64,000 bases of DNA. It comes from Ziziphus jujuba (Eukaryota; Streptophyta; Magnoliopsida; Rosales; Rhamnaceae). The notes below the pieces were generated by a model that had not been told where the DNA came from, ran no database searches, and saw only the letters and a program-made list of their open reading frames with translations. The stretch lies in contig NC_083387.1 in NCBI RefSeq assembly GCF_031755915.1, positions 9,135,001-9,199,000 of the forward strand, in the 5' to 3' direction. Below, piece by piece: positions 50,243 to 63,927 of this stretch. Position 1 is the stretch's first letter. Each line of letters begins with the position of its first letter. Both the position numbers and the translations under genes were made by a program.

Positions 50243-51551
50243 TAAACCTATGAAAAAAATAAAAAATTAAGTCAGTTGTACTTTCTGTATGTGACACTTT
50301 CTGTTTCATATATAAAATTCGTTACTAATCAATTTTGTTTTAATTCTATGGAATATATTTTATTATTTTTTTTCCATGCAAAAGGAAAGAAAGATATCTG
50401 ATTTTCTGGTCCTGCCGATAGGATATATATATGATAATAAACTAAAAAAAAAAAAAAAAAAAAACAAAAAAGGCTATATACGAAATTACAAAAATGGACA
50501 AGGACAAAGAGCATAAATACGAGGCATATTCTTTTCAAACGCGTGGCACATGAGGAACAGCCTTTCACACGGCCACGGTGACTCACTGAGTCGCTTCATC
50601 TTCTTCTTCAACCCGTATTCAACCGCATCGCAGTCAAAAATAATAAATAAAAACTCTTCTCGCTCACATTGTGGTTTTGTACCTTCTTTTCTTCCATTTC
50701 AAACCACCAAAATACAACAAAGGCCCAAAACCCCGCGTAGATCTATCTGCTCCTGTTGTCTCTCATTCTCAGCCCCCTCCTTCAATCAATTTTCTTCCAT
50801 ACCTCTAAGCTTTGCAGTCGGACAAGGTCAGCTCTCGTTTTCTTTTAACTCTTTTCTTACCCATTTTTGGATCTGGGTCTCTTCGATTCCTGCAGTTTTT
50901 TTAGTTAGCTTGCATATGATTTTCTGGGAAAATTCATCCAATTTGTTGTTTGTGAATCTGGGTTTTTGTTTTTTCTTTTCTGGAAATGTCTGTCTGCAAT
51001 TTTAGATCTGCCTTTTGAATCATTCACCGACATTTTTGAGGTCATTGTTATTTTGTGCAAGACCCTAACTAATCGATGTATCGGTTTTGGTTGACGGGAA
51101 AATAATGGTCGGAAAAAGGGAAATAAAAGAAAAAAAGGATGGAAGATTCAGATAGTGAATATTTCTTTGTTTGATGCAGTTCTAATTTACCTTAAAGAGG
51201 CTGTTGGTTGCATTTTGTTATCATCATTATTATTGTTATTAAAATTTCAGTTTTGAATTTTAGTGGGTCCCAAGCTCCAAATCGTAATGTCCTTTGCAAG
51301 ACGGCAATTCTAGGGTTTTCTTTCCTTCTTAGAGTAATCTACTAACTTGGGGTTTAGAAGTTTCATCTCGTTTGCTTTGCTAAATAGAACCATTAGTAAT
51401 CATGCATATATGTTTCTGTGAGCACATGCTTAGAGTACACGCACACCCATTTGCACAGATGGATGTATGTAGTTTATGCTTTTTGTGGTTTAGTATGGTT
51501 GATTTGATTGGATCACACTATATATTGGCAGATTGTGAAGCTTCAAATTGA

Positions 51552-54290
51552 ATGGAGGGAGCTGGGGGCGATAATGCTGCCGCGGCAGCACCAATGAACC
51601 AATGGGTGCATGACATCTCAAGGCTCTATCAGCATTATTTGGATAAGAGCACTCCTCACACAACGTATAGATGGGTTGGATCCTTTGTTGCGGTGGTGAT
51701 TTATGCATTGAGGGTCTATTATGTTCAGGGATTTTACATTGTTTCATATGGACTGGGGATCTATCTGCTGAATTTATTGATTGGGTTTTTGTCACCATTG
51801 GTTGATCCGGAGATGGGTGTTTCAGATGGGCCTTTGCTTCCAACAAAAGGTTCAGATGAGTTCAAGCCATTCATTCGCCGGCTTCCTGAATTTAAGTTCT
51901 GGTAACTAATCATTCATTATTTGTCTTGGTATTTTGTCTGATTTTTTTTCTCATCATTGAATTAATTAAATTTCTTCACGGGTTTTGTTTTATATGGATT
52001 GGGTTTTGTTTTGGATTCTTTATCCTTTATTTATTTGTAGTGCAAAACATTTGTGTCACTTGGGGAAAGAGTGGATAAGTTATCGATGAAAATGAAAAGG
52101 GTCAAACCTACCCATTTAATTTGGTATAAATTGGAATGTTCTAGAAATATGTGAGTGAATCAAGTATGCGAATTACAAGATATTGCAGCTGTGAATTCTA
52201 GGGCGACTACTTTTCATTATTATTTGGAAATACGCAAATAGGTCTAACTTTAATGTAATAATCAATTTTAGTTTTCCAAAGTTTCATTAATGTTTAAGTG
52301 GCTTCTAGAAGTAGGAACTTTATTTTAATCTCTGCAATCTTAACTTTATTGTTATGGCTTGTGTGCATGGATAAAATGAGTCATTCTGCTTGAATGTTAC
52401 GTGAAGAATATAATCTAGATGAAGGATCTTTGTAAGACCTATTATCTGCCTTGAGCACCTGCTCTCTCCCTCACCAATGTAAGCTAGATGAAGGACCTTC
52501 ATAAGACCTATGATCTGCCTTGAGCACCAGCTCTCTCTGACACTCCCTTATTCCTTCCTCCACATTCTGCGACCCCTTAATGAAAAGAGCCTTGCTAGAC
52601 ATGTTAACATCTTTAATCTGAAGGCCTACCCGAGCAAAAGGTTTCTAATCCTACCAAGTAAAACTTGGACCCCTCTTTTCTGCCACGTCGCTGGAATGCT
52701 GGGTTTTCTCAACCCTATTTATGGCTGTTATTAAAATAAGAAAATCAGAAATGAGGTATGCTAGAAGGCTAGAAAGAATGCTTTTCCCTTGGACAAAACC
52801 TGGCTCTACTGGTGCAAACATGTTTATTAAACTTCTCCGGTCCATAATTGTAGTACATTAGAAGAGTTGCCTAAGACTCAGGTGAGTAGAGCCAGCCACC
52901 CAGATAGAAAAAGGGATTTGTTGCTGGTTTCCTGTCACTTAGCCCTTTGAAGGAAACCTTACATAGACATATTACTGCCGTCCTGCATCATGATTATCAT
53001 ATGGCAGCCAAAAAAACTTATGGAAATTTTAAGGCCAGTTGACAGTAATATTTTTTGGATGAGCAACCGGTTCACATGTTTGCGTGCAATTATGCAATTG
53101 TTAATTAACTTTCTTTTAACTGTCTCAGTGGATTAGTTGTGCCGAAATGTTCGTTTTTCATTTCTCTTATATGGACATGTCGAAATTTGAATAACTAATC
53201 CCATATCCCTCTCTCTCTCTCTCTCTCTCTCCCCCCCTCCCCCCCTTCCCTGGATGCGTTCTAGCTTTAGTTATGTGTGTGCTTTAAGGCATATTTGATT
53301 TTGAGCTTATTTCCAGTCTCATTTGGATATTCATTAAGCTTAATGTATCTGAATCTGTTTGCTCTTACCTTCTCAATCGTCATTTTAACTACGAAATTTC
53401 TTAACATCTTTAAATATTATCTGAATTCTGAACTTAGTTCTCGCTCTATGAGCTGTGATTCTTAGAGTAGAGTTGCCCTTTTGGGACTTTAAAAACAAAA
53501 TGCAGGACTTGCTGTTTAGGAGTTGTGAATTATTCATTCTTTTCTTTGTCGGAATTGAAGATAAAGAATGTCTTGTCCCATGTTGTTTTTCAGTGAATTA
53601 AACCATTTTTTGGCTCTTTGTGCTTATTTTTCTTCCAGTTACCCATGAATAAATTGTAATTATTGGTTTTCATTATGAATGTTAAAACTCCAGTAGCCCC
53701 AAAATATTGTAAATGTGATTGGGTGATTATGTAAATCACCTCTGTATGATGTTGGTCCAATCACATGGGTTGGCATTCCATTTTTTGTAATCTCCAATCC
53801 CATCGGCCCTGTTTCTTTATTGTTCCTTTCCTTTCATGTGTATTCAAGAGATGATATTTTTATTTCTCCTCTATGGTTCCAGGTACTCCTTCACAAAGGC
53901 GTTCTGCATAGCATTTTTCATGACCTTCTTTTCTATGTTTGATGTTCCTGTCTTTTGGCCTATTCTACTTTGTTACTGGATTGTTCTGTTTGTCCTCACA
54001 ATGAGACGCCAAATTGCACACATGATGAAATACAAATATGTTCCGTTCAACTTTGGGAAGCAGGTGAATTTCAAGCACTCTATTTTTTTCCCCCCTATGT
54101 GCCGCAACATTTTTTTGGACCATAATTTGTTAATAATATCGGTTGGTGTTTCACTGAAGTGGGAATCTGTTTCTCTATGTTATTTCACCTGTGCTTGAAA
54201 AATGAAAATTTGTTTTGTTCTTTTCATTTTTGACAGAGGTATGGTGGTAAGAAACCTTCTGCAAGTAGCAGTGACGGCCGTGCCGACTGA
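51552..54290 (+). CDS. RER1 protein, Golgi-to-ER retrieval receptor
   Basis: Exons 51552-51901, 53883-54063 and 54237-54290 give 194 residues, the usual RER1 size. RER1 sits in the early Golgi and returns ER membrane proteins by recognising their transmembrane segments. The sequence shows the N-terminal [27 protein letters not shown], a pair of hydrophobic spans at about 43-80, the linker [19 protein letters not shown], a second pair at about 120-158, then [20 protein letters not shown] and a short polar tail [10 protein letters not shown]. The topology of four spans with both ends in the cytosol is known for the family. A leader exon near 50600-50825 and an acceptor at 51530-51531 indicate a 5'-UTR intron. 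No defects seen. Confidence 0.96.
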
Positions 54291-55177
54291 ATGCTTCACT
54301 GTTTCTTGAGTAAAGCTTATACAAAAGTGCCCTATGAGGGGAAAAAGTTAGGCACTGTGAAAAATTAATGACAGTAGAAGTTTTCTTTCGAGGACGTGAT
54401 TTATGCTTATGAATTTTCACATGCACGCACAAAATATTAGTTTGGTTTTGTGCAGTCTTCTATTATATTCAGATTCAGATTCAGTGGTTTTTAGATATAC
54501 ATTTTGGGGGGGAGGAAGTGGGTTGATCTGATTTGGAAACTTGATTCAAAAATGTATTTTGTCTAATTAAATACCAATTTATGTGGCTGTCTAATGTCTA
54601 TATGTGGTTGCGACAACGACAACGACCAGTGAAGTTCCATATCAAAGCGAAAAATTCTAATGCCAATGAAGCAGAATATTTTGCTGCTTTCCTTTTTTAA
54701 TGTTAATCATAATAATAATAAAAGAAATAATGGATTGGAAATGACTCATTAACCCTATTTATTGTCGTCCACGAACAATGTTTACATTTTTTTTTTTTTT
54801 TTGTTTGGAAAAAGTAAAATATCCTTTATCCGATTAAATTTTAACGGTGTATTAGTTGGTCAAATCTCCCCGCTCCCAATGTTAAAAAAAAGAAAAATAA
54901 AAAAGGCATTAGTTGGTTATTTGTTTAGTTATTGTTGTTTACGTCAACACTTACAAAAAAATAAAAATAATAATAATAAAATTACAATCTGAGCCTGGTT
55001 TCTACTATTCTAACATAAAAAAGGGTTAAGGAATTATTTTAATTAGTAAAAAGAGTATTAGAAAAAAAGAAGAAGAAAAAAATAAGAAATAATTAGTAAA
55101 AAGAATTAATATATACTTTATATATTCTTTATTTTATTTATAAAATAAAATAAACTGCATTTGTTGGAAATTACCTG

Positions 55178-55357
55178 TGGGCCTACCAAAGGCCCATGAG
55201 TGGGGGATGAGTCGGCAATTCGGCATACCTAATGGATCATCTCCTAAAACCCTAACAAAACCCCAAGCTCGACCCGACCCGAAATTCTCCACCTTCACGT
55301 TCGTTCTCTCTGAGCCACCGATAGGGGCTTGGGAGATTCTAGTTTCAGAAACCCTAA
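55178..55357 (+). promoter_or_regulatory. Site II and telo-box promoter of the SPB1 gene
   Basis: TGGGCC (55178-55183) and GGCCCA (55191-55196) are site II-type elements. They are followed by AAACCCTAA at 55247-55255 and again at 55349-55357. This combination marks plant ribosome-biogenesis and ribosomal-protein genes. The second telo box is 52 bp before the ATG and may lie in the leader. Confidence 0.75.
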
Positions 55358-55408
55358 TTTTAGAGAGCAAAAAGACACAACCAATCCTAGAGGCAAAACC
55401 TTTAGGCA

Positions 55409-58400
55409 ATGGGGAAGGTAAAGGGTAAGCATCGTTTGGACAAGTACTACCATTTAGCCAAAGAGCACGGCTATCGATCCCGAGCTTCATGGAAGCTGGT
55501 TCAGCTCGACACCAAGTACAGCTTCCTTCGCTCATCCCGAGCGGTTCTCGACCTCTGCGCCGCACCTGGTGGTTGGATGCAGGTTGCAGTCCAGCGAGTT
55601 CCCGTCGGCAGCCTCGTCGTCGGCATCGACTTGGAGAAAATTACCCCAATCCGCGGTGCCATAGCCCTACAGCAGGACATCACAAAGCCTGAATGTAGGG
55701 CGAAGATCAAGCGGCTTATGAGCGAGCATGGATGTGTAGCTTTCGATTTGGTGCTCCATGACGGGTCGCCCCATGTTGGTGGTGCTTGGGCGCAGGAAGC
55801 CATGAGTCAGAACGCCTTGGTCATCGATGCTGTGAAGTTGGCTACTCAGTTCTTGGCTCCTAAGGGCACTTTTGTTACAAAAGTATGAAACTTTCTGATT
55901 AATCCCTTTTGGTTTTACGACTATCGAATTTGATATCCATTTTCCTGTATGGTACATTTTATTATATTTCCAGGATAATTACTGGTTTTTACGATTGGAT
56001 TTTATGCTCTCTTTTTATACTACGTACTTATTTGTGAAATCTTTAGCATTCACTAAAATTAGTCATCTCCTTAAAAAGTTTAAAATTAGAAAAAAAGAAA
56101 AAGAAAAGAAAAACATAAATTTTAGTGGTCCTTTTGTTCACCTTTACATTTGGATGTTTATGGTCGAACGAATAAGATGGTGAATCTATTGAAAAATTCC
56201 ACGTTCTTGAAAATATTTTGATATTCTTGTTTATGTGCATATATTGTTTCATTAAGTAGTCTTCATTCAATTTCTATCCCTCCCAACACCCTCAAAATTA
56301 TTAATTTTAGCAAACATTATGGTGGAAATAACTATTAGTGGTTCTGCATTTATATCTTGTTGCCTTTCCCTTGTGTCTATCTTTTGGGGATTAATCACTT
56401 TGATTTATCTACCAGTTGGTATAATTTTTCAAGAATGTGATGTCTTCCTCTAGCAAGTTCAGAGGGAATCTGCCGTTATTTTCTGTTGCTTTTGACTTGA
56501 TCAAATCGAAGAAAAATCCTATACTCTGCACTTTGCAAGTATCATTCTTAAGAAATAGTGCATTTTTTTAATGGTTTTGGCAAACCATTTCATTTTCAAT
56601 AAATTACAAGAATAAAACTTTTTATATATGGGATAATTATTTTACTCTGCATATGATATCTTTGTAACATTTTTTATTCTTGTGTTGCTATTTGAATCTG
56701 AGGTATAGTTGTGGACATATTATTCAAAAGTTCTTTTATTTTTTTTATACACTTCTTTAAATGCTGGGTACAATTTGAGTTCTGAGTGCTTTTGACTATC
56801 TTGTATCAGGTCTTCAGGTCACAGGACTATGATTCTGTCAAATATTGCATGAGCAAGGTGATTTTCTCTTATCAAGATTATCTTATTCTGCTTATATTTA
56901 TGTCTGCGTTTCTCTTATTGTGTTAATTCCTATACAGTTATTTGAGAAGGTTGTGGTGGATAAACCAGCAGCCAGTCGTTCTGCATCCGCTGAGATATAT
57001 ATTTTGGGTTTTAAGTACACAGCCCCTGCAAAGATTGATCCACGCCTTCTTGATGTGAAGCATCTATTTCAAGGATCTATAGAGCCCCCAAGAAAGGTAA
57101 TTTATATAACTAGCAAAAAAATGACTTCGCTCCTGTCACACTTATATGCTAGAAGCATAATTATGTAATATATTCATTCTCTTACACTTATAAATCCTTG
57201 ACAGGTGGTGGATGTACTTAGAGGAACAAAGCAAAAAAGGCATCGTGATGGGTAACCTTCTCCCGTTGAGGAATTTCATCAAGTGTACTAATTTTGTTAT
57301 ATAGGCACATAAGTCATGAACAAACAAACTATATGAGCATCAGCTATATAATTATGGGACAGTGTGGTTGCATGTGCTTATTTATGTAGATTATTTCATT
57401 TTAAGTTCTCATGTTGCTTTTAGTGTGGATGGTCATACATGTGCCAAATGACTAATAATTTTTCTAATGTATGATAGTTGCAAATAAGGTTACTACCTGT
57501 AGTAACATAGTCTGTTTGTAGAAGTGAAACTTTAATGTAGAATCGTGTTGATGCTGGTTGTGAGTTGATTAAAGTGGATTCATGATTGTCTCTGATTAGA
57601 ATATACGTGCAGCTATGAAGATGGAGACACAACTTTGAGGAAAGTGTCCACAGCTGCAGAATTCGTTTGGTCTGGTACTCCTCTTGACATCCTTGGTTCT
57701 GTTACTTCTATCATGTTTGATGATCAGGATTCTTTGCCCTTAAAAGATCATGATTCAACGACAGAAGAGGTAGCTTTTTGTTGTGCTGCCAATGTATTCA
57801 GTCTCATTGCCATTTAGAAGAGATACAACTTACACGTATTTGACTTTCTACTTTATTGAACACCTTCATCTGGCAGATTAAAACTCTTTGTGATGATCTC
57901 CGTGTTCTGGGGAAGCAAGACTTTAAGCATCTTCTAAAGTAAGATATATTTTGTTTTATAATCACTTATTTTTGATAATTTTTGCGTATTTTTCAAATTC
58001 GTGTTCTTAAGCATTATAATGTGCTTCTTTCTGCCATGGTAGCATTACTTCTGCTGCCTTCATTGTTGTTATTATTATTTTTTTCAGTGAGGAGAGGCAC
58101 TTTTATAATGGATTTTATTCTCCTGGGCAACACATATATATCCCACCAACTCTGGTGGGATGTGTATTTTTTATTTTTTTTAATTATTATTATTATTATT
58201 TTCTACATCCCACCGATGCTGTTGGGATGTGTGTCACCCAGTAGAAAATTACCACCTCTTGAATAATATCTTTTAAGGCTCTTCATTTAACGAATGTCAA
58301 TTTATTCCTAGTGCTAATGGATGGCATTGGTTTAACAAGTTGGGGCTATTGAATTGCATTTAGAGCTGCAGTTTATTGTTTGACTCTAGTTGGTTCGAGT

Positions 58401-61400
58401 GGATCTGGTAAATTGTTTTTCATGTTAGTTAATGCAAGTACTCTAAGTCAGCAGTATCTGTTTCCTCCACCCATGGGAATGTGGTGTGATGATAACTGTC
58501 TATTATTATATCTGTATTCGTTTTCTACCATATTTGGTTCTGCATCTTGTCAGTTAGGTATTCAACTGGACAGGTTGGGACCATCCTTGTCCAGCTATAA
58601 TGCTGTCCTTTTTGTAGGGGTGGTTAAAGAAACATGGGGAAGCAAGTTTTAGTACTCCTGAAGATTTAGGATTTGTAAAATTTACCAGCTATGAAACCCA
58701 GTGGATTATGCTTTTTTTTTTTTTTTTTTTTGGTTCATTAAACTCTTAACATCAAGGCCTATGATTGTAATGTTACAGCATACAAGAAAGTAAATGCTTG
58801 AATTTTTAATATATCATTTATGTTAGAGGGAAATGTGAGAAAATTGGCGTAACACTATGCATCTCTATATGTTTGACTCTGGAGTATTTATTAACTGAAG
58901 CTTTTTCTTTGCATGTTTCATACTAACACTATTTGTCCTTCTTTTTGGGTCATATAGGTGGCGGATACAGATAAGAAAGGCATTGTCTTCTTCACAGAAG
59001 GTTGAATCTACCACTGCTAGAGATGTTGAAGATGAGGATAAGGTGGATGAAGATGATCGAATACTAAATGAAATGGAAGAGATGGCAAATGCCATGCAGC
59101 GCAAGAGTAAACGAGAAAAAAAGCTAATTGCAAAGAGAAGAGCCAAGGTTTGTTGTCTTTCTCTCCCTCTCTTCTCATGTGAAATGCAGTGGAGATATCT
59201 GTCATAATTTTTAATGAGATAATTAAAAGAGAGGATTTCTTACATTATAAACATCAGCAGCATAAAAGATGTATTTCACAATATACAAAAGCCACTGCCA
59301 TCTTTGTAAATTTATGCATTTAAATAATTATTTAGAAAATGATTAAAAGGGGATAAATAATAACCATATCTATTAGAAAATAAAGTCTAAACCTTTGGTA
59401 GTCTGATTGAGGTAGTCAATGTCATTGACTCGATGCTGCATTTTGTGTTCGGAGATCCTCTTCACCTTGTTTATGCATTTATGCGTTAAGCTTTTCCTAT
59501 GAAATTAAAACATGTGATCCCACATTGTTTCTAGTTATTTTGCAAGGAAGAGATATAAGGATGTCTTAATTTTCAGATGATCATTTTCCTCTGATCAGAA
59601 AAAAAACTGTCATTTTGAACTCCAGATAAATGATGCGCATATTTTTGCCCTTATATTATTCAGCATTTTTAACTGCTAATTTACAGGACAAGGCACGGAA
59701 GGCGACAGGGATGCAAACAGATGCAACAGATGATGGGTATATTGACCATGAGCTGTTTTCTTTATCTTCCATCAAGGTGTGGTGCTTGTACATATTATCA
59801 TGCATCTATGCTTTCTTTTTATAACTCTTGGTAAGATAGTTACATAGAAACAGCTTCGCTAATCATGATAGGTTGTGCACACAGCACTCACACCCCACGA
59901 TATATATGTCCTACTGTTGTAGATCTTGGTTTCTTTTCTCTAACATCTTTGGAAGTTAAAAAATCTCGTCTTTTCTGCCCTTTGATAAGGTTTTCTATCT
60001 GGTATATATTATTTACTGTACGAAGGAAAAGAAAAATTGAGTACATGAAAACAACATATTGGTAATACTTTTTCATCTCAACTTCTGTTTGGTGGTTGTA
60101 ACTTGTATGATGGTTCTTCAGGGTAAGAAAGATCTTATAGCTGTTGATTCCAATGAATATGATGATGAGAATGGTCACCTGGGTGATAGTGAAAATGAAG
60201 AAACCCACAGGGCAACAGAAGAAGATTCATCTAGTGATTTAGACTCGGATGAAGAACGTAGAAGGTAATTCCTCCCTAACCTATGTTGGAGATGAACTCT
60301 GTTAACATGAGGATTTTTTCTCATCCTTATATGCATGTGTAATCAAACGTTGTATTCTTTTGTCAGATATGATGAAAAAATAGAAGAGTTTCTTGATACG
60401 GCTTATGAACATTTTGTGACAAAAAAGGAAGGAAGTACTAAACAGCGGAAGCGTGCAAAACAATTGCGATCTGAAGATGACCAACTACTAGAGGTATAGC
60501 ACTCATCTGATTGTGTAGAACCCTGTAGTTGCAGAGTAAACATCATGAAATTAACTTTCTTTGTGTTTTTTTTGTGTATTTTCCCCAGTGTCCTATTTTT
60601 ATTTCTAGGCTTTCTCAGCAGATGCTTTTCTTTCAAAGTTTGTCATGTAAAAAATTTGACAATTATAATTGCATATTCTTTGTGCTTGTTACAATAACAA
60701 TTTTGCACAATTTTTAATTCTTTTGGATTGTACAGGGTGGCAGCGATGATGAGATAATGCAGTCTGAATATGAATCAGACAAAGACCATGGTGATGAGGA
60801 AGGGAATCCTCTCATGGTACCACTTGATGATGGGGAAAAGCCAACAGAAGATGAGATTACAAACAAGTGGTTTAGTCAGGACATTTTTGCTGAAGCTGTG
60901 GAGGATGGGGATTTGGATAAGTTCAACAGCGAAGATGAAATGGAAATTGACAGGAAACAGGAGAAACATCAATTGCCAGAAAAGGCCAAGGAAAAGGCAG
61001 CAAACCATGCTGTGGTACCAAATCAGCTTCGACAACAAACTTCCAAGGCAGATGAAGATTTTGAGGTTGTCCCTGCTCCGGATACAGATTCAAGTGACTC
61101 ATCCTCAGATGAAGATGTGGAGACAAAAGCTGAAATACTTGCTTGTGCGAAGAAAATGCTGAGGAAAAAGCAGAGGGAGCAGATACTTGATGATGCCTAT
61201 AATAGGTACATGTTTGATGATGATGGATTACCACAGTGGTTTTTGGAGGAAGAAAAGAGACATCGCCAGCCAATTAAGCCTGTGACCAAAGAAGAGGTTG
61301 CCGCTATGAGAGCACAGTTTAAAGAAATTAACGCCCGGCCTGCAAAGAAAGTGGCTGAGGCAAAGGCTAGGAAAAAGCGGGTTGCCATGAAGAAGCTCGA

Positions 61401-61743
61401 GAAAATTCGGAAGAAGGCAAACATAATAGCAGACCAGACAGACATTTCTGATCGATCAAAGAGCAAGCAAATTGAACAGCTATATAAGAAGGCTACACCT
61501 AAAAGGCCTCAAAAGGAGTATGTGGTTGCAAAGAAGGGAGTCAAAGTGAGGGTTGGCAAGGGCAAAGTCCTTGTTGATCGGCGAATGAAAAAGGATGCGA
61601 GGACTCACGGTGGTGCAGGTAAACCAGGAAAAGGAAATTCAAAGAAGGGAAAGAATGCCAAGGCTCAGAAAGGTAAAGGATCTGCAAAAGCTTCAGCAAA
61701 GGGAAAAAAAGGTCGCAGAGGAAAGATGGGCATGAACGAATAA
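55409..61743 (+). CDS. SPB1-type 27S pre-rRNA 2'-O-methyltransferase
   Basis: Exons 55409-55882, 56810-56857, 56938-57096, 57205-57251, 57613-57769, 57877-57938, 58958-59147, 59687-59776, 60122-60264, 60367-60493 and 60736-61743 join to 834 residues, matching Spb1 (yeast 841). The nucleolar enzyme methylates a ribose in the peptidyl-transferase centre of pre-rRNA and is needed for 60S assembly. The FtsJ domain (about 1-205) has the SAM motif DLCAAPGGW (48-56) and a full catalytic set K29, D118, K158 and E193. Then follow the Spb1-specific middle region with RHRDGYEDGDTTLRKVS and LLKWRIQIRKAL, an acidic coiled stretch, and the Spb1_C domain (about 600-834) with DDDGLPQWFLEEE. It ends in a lysine/glycine-rich tail (AQKGKGSAKASAKGKKGRRG). 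Frames close at every junction. An intron carries a MITE-like element. Confidence 0.96.
58123..58241. mobile_element. Small inverted-repeat (MITE-like) element in an SPB1 intron
   Basis: The left end CTGGGCAACACA continues to ATCCCACCA and GGTGGGATG. The reverse complement of the right end reads CTGGGTGACACACATCCCA and then GGTGGGATG, so the two halves mirror each other over about 40 bp. Length is 119 bp; no target duplication is evident. Confidence 0.6.
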
Positions 61744-61916
61744 ACCCATTGATGAGTTCAAAGATTAGATGTTAATTTATGGATTTATTATCTATTGTGA
61801 TTCACCACAATACGGCTTTTTTATGAGGCAAAATTTGCTATGAATTTTGAGTTGCGTTTTAAGGAATTCTGATTCTGAACAGTTTTATTTGTTTTTCTTT
61901 CGCGTGTGTATGTGTA

Positions 61917-61968
<52 letters not shown>

Positions 61969-63394
61969 TGTGTTATATTCGTTTTTAGCTAGACTGCGTT
62001 TTAAGTTTAGTATCACCAGGAAAATAAATAGTCAATACAGAAAGATTTTAATTTCTATTAGGTGGTCTTGAAAGAAAAGAAAATTATAAGGATAAGAAAA
62101 TGTAAAGATAAAAATAAAATTAAATATACAAATTTTAAATGTTATTATTAAAGAAAAGAAATTAAGAAAATGAAAAAAAAAATTTAAATGTGATGAGAAA
62201 GTATTTTCAATAACGAGTCTGTCATTCAAAACAAATAAATAAATAAAAATAACCATTGTCTCTCTTGATTAATCCGTTGAGAAGAATTATATAGAAAAAC
62301 AAAAGAAATACTTTTTCTGTGTTATCTTGTCTAGTATATTTTTCAGTTTATTCAGCAATCGTTAAAAACGAGCCACTATTTTAAAAAAAAAAAAAAAAAG
62401 GAAAAAAAAAAAAAAAAGACTGAAAGAATTTGTTCGAACAGAAAAATAGAAGCAGGGCCTGAATCATAGCATAGGCAAAAAGAAAAAAAAGAAATAAAAA
62501 AAAGGAAAATAGATTTGATTAATCTGAATGTATATTTGCATAGAATTGCATTATTAATCCTTCACCAAGGTAACACAGAGATCAACAAAGATGGAGATAA
62601 TCAAGGATATCATCTTATTAGCCCAATCTCTCTGTTACATACTATATTTTATTCATCACTTGAAAACAGTGCAGGTTTACATGCGAAAATTTGAGCAAGA
62701 AGTCCTATGGACCCATGACTACCCATTTCCTATACATAATTTTGTATGAAACCCATAATATGGGATCCATATAATGTGACATTCTTTTGTGTCTAGGGAC
62801 TCGATAATTCTGGGACAAGGCAATGTTTGTTCGAGAACATAGTAGCAAATATCTCAGACAAACAATTTTCAGGTAGTGGTCTATGGTAGTGTAATCAACG
62901 GGTGTACACATTGTCTATATTTTAATTTATAACGGTATTAACCTACCAAGAAATTCTTTAAAAATAAAATAAAAAACTTATTAGGACATCAATTTTCTGT
63001 TTGTTTGGGGATTCGAAAGCTAATTTAGCGTTGTCCATAGACCATATTGTCCATTTGAGAATAAACAATTCAATGTCATTCCAAAAAAAAAAAAAAAAAA
63101 AAAAATTGACAATAAGCAGTTCAATGTAGAGATATTATTTAATAAAGAAATAGAGGACAGGGAAAACAAGACCTTTAAAAAAAAAAGAATGAGACAAAAA
63201 GGAAAATAAGGCAAACAGCTCATCTCTAAACTTCCACTGCATAATTTAATGAGGTAACAAAAGGGGTAGTTGAATAAAGGACGAACACATTCTCTCATTG
63301 ATCTGTTTGTAAAAGCTAGACTACATTTTTTGTTTATTCATTAAAATTATATAAATCACATCTACTTTCTGAAGAAGCTGGCAACCATTTAATC
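61744..63394. other. Intergenic DNA after SPB1, no gene recognised
   Basis: SPB1 3' flank, then AT-rich DNA with poly-A runs at 62380-62418 and 63080-63105. Short open frames on either strand look random. Confidence 0.6.
61926..61966. repeat. GA dinucleotide microsatellite
   Basis: About 20 uninterrupted GA units flanked by TG repeats, within the SPB1 3' flank. Confidence 0.95.
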
Positions 63395-63631
63395 TTATAC
63401 AAATTGGTTTAGGTACTCATCCACGGTTGTGTATTTAATATCTGGATAAAGCTCCGAAGCTTCAAGACCAAATGAAGGCTGGATCACAAAATTAGTTTGA
63501 TCTCCCTTTACAAAAACTGAGTGACCAATTGATAATATCGCATCGTTTGGAGCCGAGGCCTCTGCAAAAATAAATAAAAACCCAAAATTTAGAGTTTGGA
63601 TAGCATGAAAAACATTCAAATTTAAGCCACA

Positions 63632-63662
<31 letters not shown>

Positions 63663-63927
63663 GAAAAAAAAAAGAAAGCAGGTAGTTTAATTTTGGCTGA
63701 GAATTTCCATAAAAAGTGTGAACCTTGAATATTTTCAAGTAGTTTGTCCTCGGGAACATAGACCTTTTCTAGGGTTTTGCCAATTTTTTTCTCCCACAAA
63801 GACACGAGCTCATTAAACGAGTAGATATTAGCAGGAGGCTTAATGTAGAGGATTTTATTCAAGGTTCTTGGGTCATCCACTGTCCTAATTGTATAGGTTG
63901 CAACGTCCTCTTCCTTGTTAAAAATAC
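63395..63927 (-). CDS. Isoflavone-reductase-like / PCBER, last two exons (partial)
   Basis: On the minus strand, exon 63927-63724 (GIFNKEEDVATYTIRTVDDPRT, then ILYIKPPANIYSFNEL and WEKKIGKTLEKVYVPE) joins exon 63561-63395 (EASAPNDAILSIGHSVFVKG, DQTNFVIQPSFGLEASELYP, TTVDEYLNQFV). These are the C-terminal parts of the NmrA-like, NADPH-dependent reductase family that includes isoflavone reductase-like proteins and phenylcoumaran benzylic ether reductase, which act on lignan-type phenylpropanoids. The conserved VDEYLNQFV end and IGHSVFVKGDQTNF block are intact. The cofactor-binding N-terminus lies beyond the right edge, so the window cannot tell which substrate class it belongs to or whether the gene is whole. 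Between the two exons is a poly-A/T-rich intron. Confidence 0.93.

Noticed and set aside
50550..51005. 151-codon frame before RER1
   Set aside because: It spans the RER1 leader exon and a GT donor; it looks like a 5' UTR with its intron, not a protein.
55134..55565. 143-codon minus-strand frame at the SPB1 start
   Set aside because: It overlaps the SPB1 promoter and first exon in antisense and has no family features.
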